DNA from: Alphaproteobacteria bacterium MarineAlpha5_Bin12
GTDB lineage: Bacteria; Pseudomonadota; Alphaproteobacteria; HIMB59; GCA-002718135
Length of the DNA: 64,000 nucleotides
NCBI GenBank assembly: GCA_002937855.1
Contig: PTKS01000007.1
Span: 23,031-87,030 of the forward strand
Direction of reading: 5' to 3'
The notes under the pieces were generated by a model. The model was not told where the DNA came from and searched no databases. It saw only the letters and a list, made by a program, of their open reading frames with translations. A program made the position numbers and the translations under genes. Shown piece after piece: positions 53,445 through 62,656 of the stretch (within the stretch, counting starts at the first letter, position 1; each line of letters begins with the position of its first letter).

Positions 53445-54056
53445 ATGATATTAACAATAAGCCAAGTCAAAAAAATAAAAAAAATTACTTTTATTTTTAT
53501 TCTTTTTCCTAGTTTTTATTGGGGTATAAATTTTTATTTAGGAAATATGGGTGTTAATCCCGTAGAAGCAATCATAAGAGAATTTGGAGAATTTTCTTTA
53601 ATTTTGATAATTGTAACATTGTCAATTACGCCTATTTCAAAAATTAAAAGTTTAAAAAACTTTCAAATATTAAGAAGAATGTTAGGTTTATTCTCATTTT
53701 ATTATGTATGTCTACATTTAATATCCTATGTTTTTTTAGATCATTTTTTTAATTGGGAATATATTTTGAAAGATATTTATAAAAGACCTTTTATTACTCT
53801 TGGATTCTTATCCTTTGTCTTATTAATTCCACTCGCAATCACTTCTAACAATAAGGCAGTAAGAAAGCTGAAATATAAAGTTTGGAAAAATATTCATAGA
53901 ATCATATACCCAGTTTCAATTCTTGGAGGTTTTCATTATTTTTTATTAACTAAATCAGATAAAACAGAACCTTTAATATATCTTATAATAATATTTTTTT
54001 TATTAATATTTAGAATCGTCTATTTTTTCTCAAAAAAATTATCTTCACCAAAATAA
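53445..54056 (+). CDS. msrQ: Heme-binding subunit MsrQ (YedZ)
   Basis: Ferric-reductase-like TM protein directly after msrP. Confidence 0.93.
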   Translation: MILTISQVKKIKKITFIFILFPSFYWGINFYLGNMGVNPVEAIIREFGEFSLILIIVTLSITPISKIKSLKNFQILRRMLGLFSFYYVCLHLISYVFLDHFFNWEYILKDIYKRPFITLGFLSFVLLIPLAITSNNKAVRKLKYKVWKNIHRIIYPVSILGGFHYFLLTKSDKTEPLIYLIIIFFLLIFRIVYFFSKKLSSPK

Positions 54057-55288
54057 CTATTGTCTTGTTCAGCTTTAGGATTAAGCTCCATACCGGTAGG
54101 AGTTAATGTTCTTGGAAGAACTACATATTGAGATTCAATATCAGCAGGTTTTGTTCTCATAGCCATTCTGTATATTCCAAACAATCCTAAAAATAAGTGA
54201 ATAATAAATAAAAATAGAAAAAATCCATTTGACCCCAAAACTGTCATAAAATATGAAGCAATTAATGGTCCAAAAATAGCTCCTCCTCCAACTAAAACGG
54301 CAATTGCTGAACTCGCAGGTACAATTTCTTCAGGTTGTAAATAATCATTTGTATGAGCAATTGTTAAGGAGTACATAGGTAATGACATTCCAGCATAAAA
54401 AGCCAACAATATAAATAATAAAAAAATTGATATATATGATGATATAATTATTAATAAAGATATTCCTGAGGCAATTAAAGTCACTATTATTAAAACAATT
54501 CTCCTATCAATTTTGTCTGAAATATATCCAACAGGCCACTGAAACAAAGATCCAAATATGGTTATTACAACTAAAAAGAAAGAAACCTCAAAATTTCCAA
54601 ATCCTCGAGATTTAGCATATACAGCTCCTAGACCAAATAATGTGCTATGAGCTAAACCAATCATTAAGGCTCCAACAAAACCTAGTGGCGATAATTTATA
54701 AAGTTCAAAAAAAGTTAATCTTTTTGTTTTCTCAAAACTAGGAGGATTTGATGAAGATAATAATATTGGAATTAATGCAAATGACAAAAGTACAGAAACT
54801 AAAATAAACAAATCTACTTTTGATGGATCACTAAGATTTAACAAAAAATTACCAAGCCCCATAAAAACAAAAGTAATAATCATATAAACAGAGAGTAAAC
54901 TTCCACGAGTCTCATTTGTAGATTTTTCATTGAGCCAACTTTCCATAATCACAAAAATTCCTGCTATGCTTATTCCTGTAAAAACTCTTATCAAACACCA
55001 AATATAAGGATCAATAAAAACTGAGTGCATAAGGATTGCTATTGAGGCAAGTGATGCCAATGCAGCAAAAACTCTTATATGGCCAACTTTTTTTAATAAA
55101 ATAGGAATTATTAATGAACCTAATAGATATCCAATGTAATAACCAGTGATTATAATACCAGCGGAAATAAAGGAAAAATCTTCCAAAACTGCTCTTACAC
55201 CGACTAATGTTCCTTGCAGTCCATGACCAAGACAAATAATTGCATATCCAAAAAATAATATCCAAGTTTTTGATAATATCGATAACAT
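54020..55288 (-). CDS. MFS transporter (YcaD-like)
   Basis: 12-TM MFS pattern; GYYIGYLLGSLIIPILLKKVGHIRVFA. Confidence 0.88.
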   Translation of the reverse strand: MLSILSKTWILFFGYAIICLGHGLQGTLVGVRAVLEDFSFISAGIIITGYYIGYLLGSLIIPILLKKVGHIRVFAALASLASIAILMHSVFIDPYIWCLIRVFTGISIAGIFVIMESWLNEKSTNETRGSLLSVYMIITFVFMGLGNFLLNLSDPSKVDLFILVSVLLSFALIPILLSSSNPPSFEKTKRLTFFELYKLSPLGFVGALMIGLAHSTLFGLGAVYAKSRGFGNFEVSFFLVVITIFGSLFQWPVGYISDKIDRRIVLIIVTLIASGISLLIIISSYISIFLLFILLAFYAGMSLPMYSLTIAHTNDYLQPEEIVPASSAIAVLVGGGAIFGPLIASYFMTVLGSNGFFLFLFIIHLFLGLFGIYRMAMRTKPADIESQYVVLPRTLTPTGMELNPKAEQDNSYFGEDNFFEKK

Positions 55289-55333
55289 TCTAAATTTAAA
55301 TTAAAGTATAAAAATTATACTAAAAAAAAACTT

Positions 55334-55699
55334 TTATTCTTCTTTATCTTTAATACTTTTTATACCTGATTCTATTGAAGGATCTATCTCGGTCTCATCT
55401 TCAATTAAAACTGTATCATCTTCTAAATCTGGATTATCTGATTCAATATCAACATCTTCTACGCTTTCGATATCAATTTCTGTATCACTAACTTCTTTTG
55501 GTTTAGAAGAAACATTATTTGATAGATTTGTTTGTGCATTTAAACTTCCAGGTTTCCTACCTCTTCTAGGTTTCGCTAAGTTTACAACTTCAATTTCTTT
55601 TCCACAATTTGGACATTCTAAAACTGTTCTACCAAGATCATAATAGTTAGATCTACACATAGGACATATTCTTTTTAATCCCCAACTAGCTTTGTACAT
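55334..55699 (-). CDS. TIGR02300/FYDLN-acid family protein
   Basis: GLKRICPMCRSNYYDLGRTVLECPNCGKEIEV plus acidic tail. Confidence 0.88.
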   Translation of the reverse strand: MYKASWGLKRICPMCRSNYYDLGRTVLECPNCGKEIEVVNLAKPRRGRKPGSLNAQTNLSNNVSSKPKEVSDTEIDIESVEDVDIESDNPDLEDDTVLIEDETEIDPSIESGIKSIKDKEE

Positions 55700-55702
55700 T
55701 TT

Positions 55703-55870
55703 TTATTCCTCTGAATTTCTTATATATATTTTTCCACAATATGAACAAATAATTTTTTCATTTCCATCAAATGTGTAATAAACTGAAGGGTGTCCTAAAC
55801 TATCTTGCCCACCATCGCAACATATTGTTTCAGTTTCTGCATCAACTCTAATTATTTCTTCTGGAATCAT
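55703..55870 (-). CDS. Small zinc-finger protein (zf-CHCC, NDUFS6-like), absent from the ORF track
   Basis: Minus strand MIPEEIIRVDAETETICCDGGQDSLGHPSVYYTFDGNEKIICSYCGKIYIRNSEE*; GHPxVYY and CxxC. Confidence 0.85.
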   Translation of the reverse strand: MIPEEIIRVDAETETICCDGGQDSLGHPSVYYTFDGNEKIICSYCGKIYIRNSEE

Positions 55871-55923
55871 AATCGTACTCTAATAGAAAATTTATCAGAT
55901 TAAGTCTAGTTTTAACTAATATT

Positions 55924-56766
55924 TTAAATTTGAAAAAAGAGGATTGCAATCCCCAAAACTATTAAACAGGATGGGATAAGCCTATTTTTAGCCTGTTTTT
56001 CTTTTAATATTAAAAAACCTATAACAGTAGCAAATATAATACTGGATTCACGTATGGATGAGACATATGCAATTTCTATGTATTGCATTGACCACACCAC
56101 TAATCCATAACTTAATATTGCTAATACACCAGCTAATATCCCCCAGTAAATAAATTCCTTATTAATATTTTTAAATGGTTTTTCTTTTGAAAAAATTGAT
56201 ATTAGAAGAACAGGCACACCATTTAAAAGCAACATCCAATAAAGGTAGCTAAATTTATTATAGCTTAATCTAATTCCATAACCATCTACTAATGTATATA
56301 CTGCTATTAGCAATGCAGTGCTCATTGCAAGTAAAAAACCAATAAAATTAAATTTTATTTTTTTATTATAAGAAATTAAAAATATTCCTATACAAACAAA
56401 GAGTATAGCAATCAAACCCAGGGAAGATATTTTTTCTTTTAAAAAAAATATTGTTATAATTGCTATTATTAAGGACGAGCTTCCTCTCGCAATAGGATAA
56501 ATAAATGATAAATCTCCAAACTTATATGAATAGACTACGCTAATCCTATATAATCCATGCAGTATCACACTAGTAATTATGAAATACCAAATTTCTAATG
56601 GTGGAAATGGAACATAAAAAACTAGTGGGGTAAAAAAAACAATTTCAATAATGCTAGTTATCCCCATGATACCTAATGAATTCTTCGATTTTACAATTGA
56701 ACTCCATCCTGAGTGACAAAGTGCTGCAAATAAAATAATTATAAAAATAGAAGTTGTTGAATACAT
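55924..56766 (-). CDS. EamA-family transporter
   Basis: 10-TM DMT pattern, AALCHSGWSSIVK. Confidence 0.85.
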   Translation of the reverse strand: MYSTTSIFIIILFAALCHSGWSSIVKSKNSLGIMGITSIIEIVFFTPLVFYVPFPPLEIWYFIITSVILHGLYRISVVYSYKFGDLSFIYPIARGSSSLIIAIITIFFLKEKISSLGLIAILFVCIGIFLISYNKKIKFNFIGFLLAMSTALLIAVYTLVDGYGIRLSYNKFSYLYWMLLLNGVPVLLISIFSKEKPFKNINKEFIYWGILAGVLAILSYGLVVWSMQYIEIAYVSSIRESSIIFATVIGFLILKEKQAKNRLIPSCLIVLGIAILFFQI

Positions 56767-56791
56767 TAAATTACACTAAATATATCTTGTT

Positions 56792-58042
56792 GTGACAGAT
56801 TGTATTAACATTAATAATAAAAATTATCCAATTAAGTTAAAAAAGAATGTAATTGTGATTTGCCTTGATGGCTCTCAAAAAGAATACTTTGATATAGCAA
56901 TAGAAAAAGATCTAATGCCTAATCTTAAAAAATTAATAATTAAAGGATCCTTTAAGTTAGCTCATAGCGCTATTCCAAGTTTTACCAATCCCAATAATAT
57001 TTCCATTGTTACTGGACAGCCGAGTTCAGTTCATGGAATTTGTGGGAATTTTTTTTTCGATCCAGATTCAAAAAAAGAAGTAATGATGAATGACCCAATA
57101 TATTTAAGAGCTCCAACAATTTTTGAAAAACTTCATAAGGAAGGATTAAAGATTGCTTGTGTTACAGCAAAGGATAAACTGAGAACCTTATTAGGAAATG
57201 GCTTAAATTATGAAAATAAAAAAGCAATTTGTTTTTCAGCTGAAAAATCAGATGAATGTTCAATCAGCGATAATGGAATTTCTAATGTAAATGAATGGTT
57301 ACAAAAAGATGTTCCAAATGTATATTCACAAGAATTATCGGAATTTGTAATGGCAGCTGGAGTCAAGTTGCTGAAAGATTTTCTTCCTGATATTATGTAT
57401 TTATCTACCACTGATTTTATCCAACACAAATATGAACCCGGCCATGTAAATGCAAATAAATTTTATGAGATGTTTGATTATTACCTTGGTCTCCTTAATT
57501 TGAATACAAGCTCTATAGTTATTACTGCAGATCATGGTATGAAATCAAAATCTAAAGATGATGGCTCCCCAAATGCAATTTATCTTCAAGATATATTAGA
57601 TAAAAAATTTGGCATTAATTCAACCCGTGTAATTCTTCCCATTACAGATCCTTATGTTGTTCACCATGGTGCCCTAGGGTCATATGCAAACATTTACACA
57701 AATGAACAGTCAAAAATTCCTTTAATAACTGATACAATAAAGAAAATTCAAGGAATTGATGTAGTATTTAATAAAAATGAAGCGTGTGAAAAATTTCAAC
57801 TACCCCCAGATAGAACTGGAGATATTATTTGTACGTCAGATGAGAATATGACAATTGGGTCTTCTATGGAAAAACATGATCTAAGTGGATTAAATGAACC
57901 TTTGAGATCACATGGAGGTTTATTTGAGAGAGAAGTTCCTTTTATTACAAATTTTAAAGAATTACGACCAAGGATTGGTGAACAAATTTATAATTATGAA
58001 GCATTTTATTATGCTATTAATAATGCTGGAGAAATATTATGA
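56792..58042 (+). CDS. phnA: Phosphonoacetate hydrolase
   Basis: [46 protein letters not shown]; adjacent phnY. GTG start. Confidence 0.93.
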   Translation: MTDCININNKNYPIKLKKNVIVICLDGSQKEYFDIAIEKDLMPNLKKLIIKGSFKLAHSAIPSFTNPNNISIVTGQPSSVHGICGNFFFDPDSKKEVMMNDPIYLRAPTIFEKLHKEGLKIACVTAKDKLRTLLGNGLNYENKKAICFSAEKSDECSISDNGISNVNEWLQKDVPNVYSQELSEFVMAAGVKLLKDFLPDIMYLSTTDFIQHKYEPGHVNANKFYEMFDYYLGLLNLNTSSIVITADHGMKSKSKDDGSPNAIYLQDILDKKFGINSTRVILPITDPYVVHHGALGSYANIYTNEQSKIPLITDTIKKIQGIDVVFNKNEACEKFQLPPDRTGDIICTSDENMTIGSSMEKHDLSGLNEPLRSHGGLFEREVPFITNFKELRPRIGEQIYNYEAFYYAINNAGEIL

Positions 58043-59478
58043 CAAAATTTATTAGAGATGAGTCAATGCGTATAGGGGGCAAGAAAATAAAGACCGATGA
58101 AAAAATTAATGTTCAATATCCATTTACAGAAGAAATTATTGGAACTGTCCCTGCTGGAAAATCTGAACATGCAAAAAAAGCTTTCGACATAGCTTCAAAT
58201 TATAAATCTAAATTAACTAGGTACGAGAGACAGAAAATATTGCAAAAAACTGCTGAGACGCTTGTTAAGAGAAAAGAAGAAATTTCAGATGTTATTACAT
58301 TAGAGCTTGGTATTTCAAAAAAAGATTCATTATATGAGGTGGGCAGATCGTTTGATGTTTTTTCATTAACATCTCAACTTTGTATTTTGGATGATAGTGA
58401 AATATTTTCTTGTGATTTAACACCCCATGGTAAAGCGAGAAAAATTTTTACGACTAGAGAACCACTTAATGCTATTTCAGCAATAACTCCATTCAATCAT
58501 CCTTTAAATATGGTTTCGCATAAAATTGCACCTGCAATAGCTACTAACAATAAAGTTGTTTGTAAACAAACGGAATTAACTCCATTAACAATAATGATTC
58601 TTGCAGACATTCTTTATGAGTCAGGTCTCCCCCCAGAAATGTTTTCTGTTGTTACAGGATGGCCAAAAGATATTGGATTAGAAATGATTAAAAACCCAAA
58701 CATTGATCTAATAACCTTTACAGGCGGTATTCCAGTTGGAAAATATATTGCTGAACAAGCAGGTTATAAAAGAACAGTTCTCGAACTTGGTGGTAATGAT
58801 CCTCTAATAGTATGTAATGATTTAGATAGCGATGACTTGCAAAAGGCTGTTGAACTTGCAGTAACAGGCGCTACGAAAAACTCCGGTCAACGTTGCACAG
58901 CTGTAAAAAGAATTTTATGTCAAAATAAAATAGCTGATGAATTTGTTGAGCTTGTAGTTGCTAGGGCAAAAAAAATCGTTTTTGGTGATCCCATGGATAT
59001 AAATACTGATTTAGGTACAGTGATTAATAAAGAAGCAGCGGAGTTATTTGATAGTCGTGTAACAAAAGCTCAAGAAAATGGGGCTGAAGTTTTATATCAC
59101 CCAGGAAGAAAAGGCGCTCTACTCCCTCCAATTGTTATTGATAAGGTAGATTATAAAAGTGAATTAGTTTTTGAAGAGACATTTGGTCCTGTTATTCCTA
59201 TTATAAGAGTGCCCGATGATGATGATAAGGTTATAGAAATTTCTAATTCAACAGTATTTGGCTTATCTTCAGGAGTCTGTTCAAATAATCTTAATAGAGC
59301 AAAAAAATATATTCAAAATTTAAATGTAGGTACCGTAAATATTTGGGAAGTACCAGGATATAGAACGGAGATGTCTCCATTTGGAGGAATAAAAGATTCA
59401 GGCCTAGGATATAAAGAGGGTGTTATTGAAGCAATGAAAAGTTTTACTAATGTAAAAACCTTTTCATTACCCTGGTAA
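58039..59478 (+). CDS. phnY: Phosphonoacetaldehyde dehydrogenase
   Basis: ALDH motifs ([22 protein letters not shown]); ATGA overlap with phnA. Confidence 0.92.
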   Translation: MTKFIRDESMRIGGKKIKTDEKINVQYPFTEEIIGTVPAGKSEHAKKAFDIASNYKSKLTRYERQKILQKTAETLVKRKEEISDVITLELGISKKDSLYEVGRSFDVFSLTSQLCILDDSEIFSCDLTPHGKARKIFTTREPLNAISAITPFNHPLNMVSHKIAPAIATNNKVVCKQTELTPLTIMILADILYESGLPPEMFSVVTGWPKDIGLEMIKNPNIDLITFTGGIPVGKYIAEQAGYKRTVLELGGNDPLIVCNDLDSDDLQKAVELAVTGATKNSGQRCTAVKRILCQNKIADEFVELVVARAKKIVFGDPMDINTDLGTVINKEAAELFDSRVTKAQENGAEVLYHPGRKGALLPPIVIDKVDYKSELVFEETFGPVIPIIRVPDDDDKVIEISNSTVFGLSSGVCSNNLNRAKKYIQNLNVGTVNIWEVPGYRTEMSPFGGIKDSGLGYKEGVIEAMKSFTNVKTFSLPW

Positions 59479-60114
59479 TTCTGTTTTAAAATAAATATAT
59501 TTATTAAATTCTCTTTTAAAATCTATACTAACCCGAGCGTGAACTTTTCCTTGTTTTCCCTTAAATGAGGATTTTTTATTAATCGAAAATACTCCTTCAT
59601 GCCAAATACCCGGATGAATATATAGTCCTTTTTTTCCATCAAAATAAAATGCTTTAAAATCTTCAGGTTTAATATCATCTCCTGGCAAGGCCAAGGGTGA
59701 AATAAAAGGTTTATTTTGAGTGGGAAAAAATAACTGCCCTCCATCTGGATGATAATTGGCGTGCCACATATATATCTTCTTTGGAGGCACATATGGCACA
59801 TTTTTTTTTGACTCGTCTTGTGATAATGAAGAATATCCTAAAATATATTTTCCATCAATTTCATATTCACTTTTGTGTTGAACCGCATTATTTTTTCCAT
59901 AGAGGATTTTATCATCCCACCAAACTTCAAATGAACCTTGGGTAATTCCACCTTCATTACCCGTACCTTCATCAATTTCTCTCCAACCTTGTTTGGGCCA
60001 GGTAACAATTTCGATATCACTTTCATCATAGTTATCAATTAAATAACCATAACCCTTTAAATTTTCATTTGTTGCTTCTAGCAGAGGTATCTCAATTTCT
60101 TTAATTTCATTCAT
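59467..60114 (-). CDS. Ureidoglycolate lyase (AllA)-like cupin protein in phosphonate cluster
   Basis: [39 protein letters not shown]; abuts phnW. Confidence 0.65.
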   Translation of the reverse strand: MNEIKEIEIPLLEATNENLKGYGYLIDNYDESDIEIVTWPKQGWREIDEGTGNEGGITQGSFEVWWDDKILYGKNNAVQHKSEYEIDGKYILGYSSLSQDESKKNVPYVPPKKIYMWHANYHPDGGQLFFPTQNKPFISPLALPGDDIKPEDFKAFYFDGKKGLYIHPGIWHEGVFSINKKSSFKGKQGKVHARVSIDFKREFNKYIYFKTELPG

Positions 60115-61214
60115 TAGATATACTTTATATTCATCTGTAACTCTGTCAAAACTTCTTTAATTGCAAAAACTGTATCGTTCATATCTTTATGATTTAAGTT
60201 CCCAATACAACCAATTCTGAAAGTTTCTGCAACAGTTAATTTGCCTGGGTATATTAAAAAATTTTTTTGGCTCAATGCATCGTAAAATTTATCAAAATCA
60301 AAATTTGATGGTTGCATAAACGTAATTATAATTGGTGCTTGCAACTCATCAGGAAGCAGTTGTTTAAAACCAATATCTTTCATCCCCTCACATATAATTT
60401 TACAGTTATTGGAGTACCTTTTATATCTTCCTTCAATACCTCCTTCTCTTTCATGTTCTTTGAGTGCTTGATGAAATGCAGCTAAAACATGCGTCGGCGG
60501 AGTAAATCTCCATTGTTTATTAAGTTCCATAGAGTGCCACTGATCATACAAATCAAGACTAAGAGAATGACAGTTTCCTTGAGCATTTTTAATTACACTA
60601 TTTTCTACTAAAACAAATCCAACACCAGGCACTCCTTCCAAACATTTATTTGAAGATGCTGCTAAAGCATCAAATTTTATTTTTTTGCTACTTAGCGGTA
60701 GAGCCCCGAATGCACTCATTGCATCTATCAATAATGACAAATTTTTTTTTACTGCTAAATCAGCAATATCCTTAATTGGATTTAAGATTCCCGACGTAGT
60801 TTCACAATACACTGCCAAAATATGAGTTAAATTCTTGTTTGTATCGATGATATTTTCAATTTTTTTTAAATCATGTATTTTGTCTTCTTCAACCGTGTAA
60901 TCAATACTGTTTCTATTCAAATAATTACATATTTTTTTCATTCGGTGCCCATATGCGCCATTGATTAAAATTAATATTTCAGAATTTTTTGGCGTAAGAG
61001 AACTAATCATGGATTCTACAGCAAAAGTACCACTTCCTTGCATAGGAACACATTGATAATTATCTTCTCCGTCAATGAGTTTTACAAGAGATTTACGAAT
61101 GGAGTGATTTAAATTTATGAATTCTTTATCACGTGAACCCCAGTCATGAAGCATTGCTTCTTTAGTTGAATAAGAGGTTGTTAGTGGGCCAGGTGTTAAT
61201 AATTTTTTATCCAT
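60114..61214 (-). CDS. phnW: 2-aminoethylphosphonate-pyruvate transaminase
   Basis: LLTPGPLTTSYSTKEAMLHDWGSRDKEF; PMQGSGTFAVE; SSNKCLEGVPGVGFVL. Confidence 0.96.
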   Translation of the reverse strand: MDKKLLTPGPLTTSYSTKEAMLHDWGSRDKEFINLNHSIRKSLVKLIDGEDNYQCVPMQGSGTFAVESMISSLTPKNSEILILINGAYGHRMKKICNYLNRNSIDYTVEEDKIHDLKKIENIIDTNKNLTHILAVYCETTSGILNPIKDIADLAVKKNLSLLIDAMSAFGALPLSSKKIKFDALAASSNKCLEGVPGVGFVLVENSVIKNAQGNCHSLSLDLYDQWHSMELNKQWRFTPPTHVLAAFHQALKEHEREGGIEGRYKRYSNNCKIICEGMKDIGFKQLLPDELQAPIIITFMQPSNFDFDKFYDALSQKNFLIYPGKLTVAETFRIGCIGNLNHKDMNDTVFAIKEVLTELQMNIKYI

Positions 61215-61221
61215 ATATTTT

Positions 61222-62643
61222 TCAGACTTTATTTTTTTTATTATTAAAATCTACCCTCCCTACTGAAACAGCAACTTTAGCAAGAAGTGAGTCAATCCAC
61301 AAGGGGTTCTTATCTTGTTCTTGATATTTCTCTTTACGTCTAACCGCGTTTCTAATGAGTATCGCTCCAAGCCATCTAAAGGGTTCGGGAGGAAATAATT
61401 TTATAGGACCTTTACAAAAATTACTTTTTGTCCATTCATTTTTTTCATCAAGAGCCATGCTGCTTAAAATTTCTCCACCTACATAGGTAGTAAGAACACC
61501 ATTCCCAGAGTATCCAAAAGCATAGGAAATATTTTGATTATTTGGATGATATCCAAAAAAAGGAAATCCCGTTTTAGTTCTTTCAGATGGCCCATTCCAT
61601 GATTTTGTAATTTTTACTTTGCTTAAAGATGGATAAAAACCTTTAAATGACTTTTTTAAAAACTTTTCAATAGTACTTGGACCATCAAATGAGTTAATCA
61701 CCTTGTTTCTAAAAGAAAAGGTGTTGCCCCCTTTGCCTAATATTATTTTACCATCAGGTGTGGTTCTGCAATAATGCGTGAATAAATTTGAATCTAATAT
61801 CACCAACCCATTATTTAATCCTAAATCTTGCAATTTATCTTTTATAGTTTCAGTTATGATCATATCTGAAGAAACTAAAATTACACTTCTTGATAAAAAA
61901 GGCAATAACGTAGGCGTCCATGCGTTCATTGCGATGATCAGTTTTTTACAATTGACTGAGCCTTTTTTTGTTTTTACGATTATTTCTTCTGTTCCATTAT
62001 AAGAAATAGCGGCACTTTTTTCAAAAATTTTGACCCCTTTATTTTCCGCTGTTTTTTTAAGTCCACGAACCAAAAGGGCTGGTTGTAAACTTCCTCCTAT
62101 TGGAGAAAAATACCCATCAACAAATTTTTTAGATCCTGTTAGGAGTTGTACTTTTTCTTTTGATAATCGCTCCCAGCTATTTATACCATTCTCCTTCAAG
62201 TCTTTAATTAAACTTTCAAATGCTCCTTTGTGAAATTTATTTGTTGCTCCATATAAAACCCCATCATCCCTTATTTGTGCATCAATATTATTTTGTACGC
62301 AAAAGTCTTTGATATTATTTACCGCAGCTTCTGTTGATACAACAATTTTTTTTGCGTCATTTAATCCAACTATTTTCTTGATCCCTTGAAACTTTGTAGA
62401 TTGTGGAATCATGCAGCCGCCATTTCTTCCAGAAGCCCCACTTCCACACAAATCTTTTTCAATTATAATAATATTGGATTCAGGTTTTTTTTCTTTAATT
62501 TTTATTGCTGTCCAAAGTCCTGTAAATCCTCCTCCAATAATACAAATATCTGTATTAAGATTTAAATCTAATTGATTAACTTTTAATTCTTTTTCTTTTT
62601 GTAAAGCTTCAATAAACCATGGTGATTGATAATTATATTCCAT
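61222..62643 (-). CDS. FAD-dependent (DAO-type) oxidoreductase, phosphonate-associated
   Basis: DICIIGGGFTGLWTAIKIKEKKPESNIIIIEKDLCGSGASGRNGG. Confidence 0.9.
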   Translation of the reverse strand: MEYNYQSPWFIEALQKEKELKVNQLDLNLNTDICIIGGGFTGLWTAIKIKEKKPESNIIIIEKDLCGSGASGRNGGCMIPQSTKFQGIKKIVGLNDAKKIVVSTEAAVNNIKDFCVQNNIDAQIRDDGVLYGATNKFHKGAFESLIKDLKENGINSWERLSKEKVQLLTGSKKFVDGYFSPIGGSLQPALLVRGLKKTAENKGVKIFEKSAAISYNGTEEIIVKTKKGSVNCKKLIIAMNAWTPTLLPFLSRSVILVSSDMIITETIKDKLQDLGLNNGLVILDSNLFTHYCRTTPDGKIILGKGGNTFSFRNKVINSFDGPSTIEKFLKKSFKGFYPSLSKVKITKSWNGPSERTKTGFPFFGYHPNNQNISYAFGYSGNGVLTTYVGGEILSSMALDEKNEWTKSNFCKGPIKLFPPEPFRWLGAILIRNAVRRKEKYQEQDKNPLWIDSLLAKVAVSVGRVDFNNKKNKV

Positions 62644-62656
62644 GATATAAAATTAA

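Noticed and set aside
61125-61140. Third parS-like site TTTATCACGTGAACCC
   Set aside because: Only about 12/16 to consensus, inside phnW and over 50 kb from parAB.
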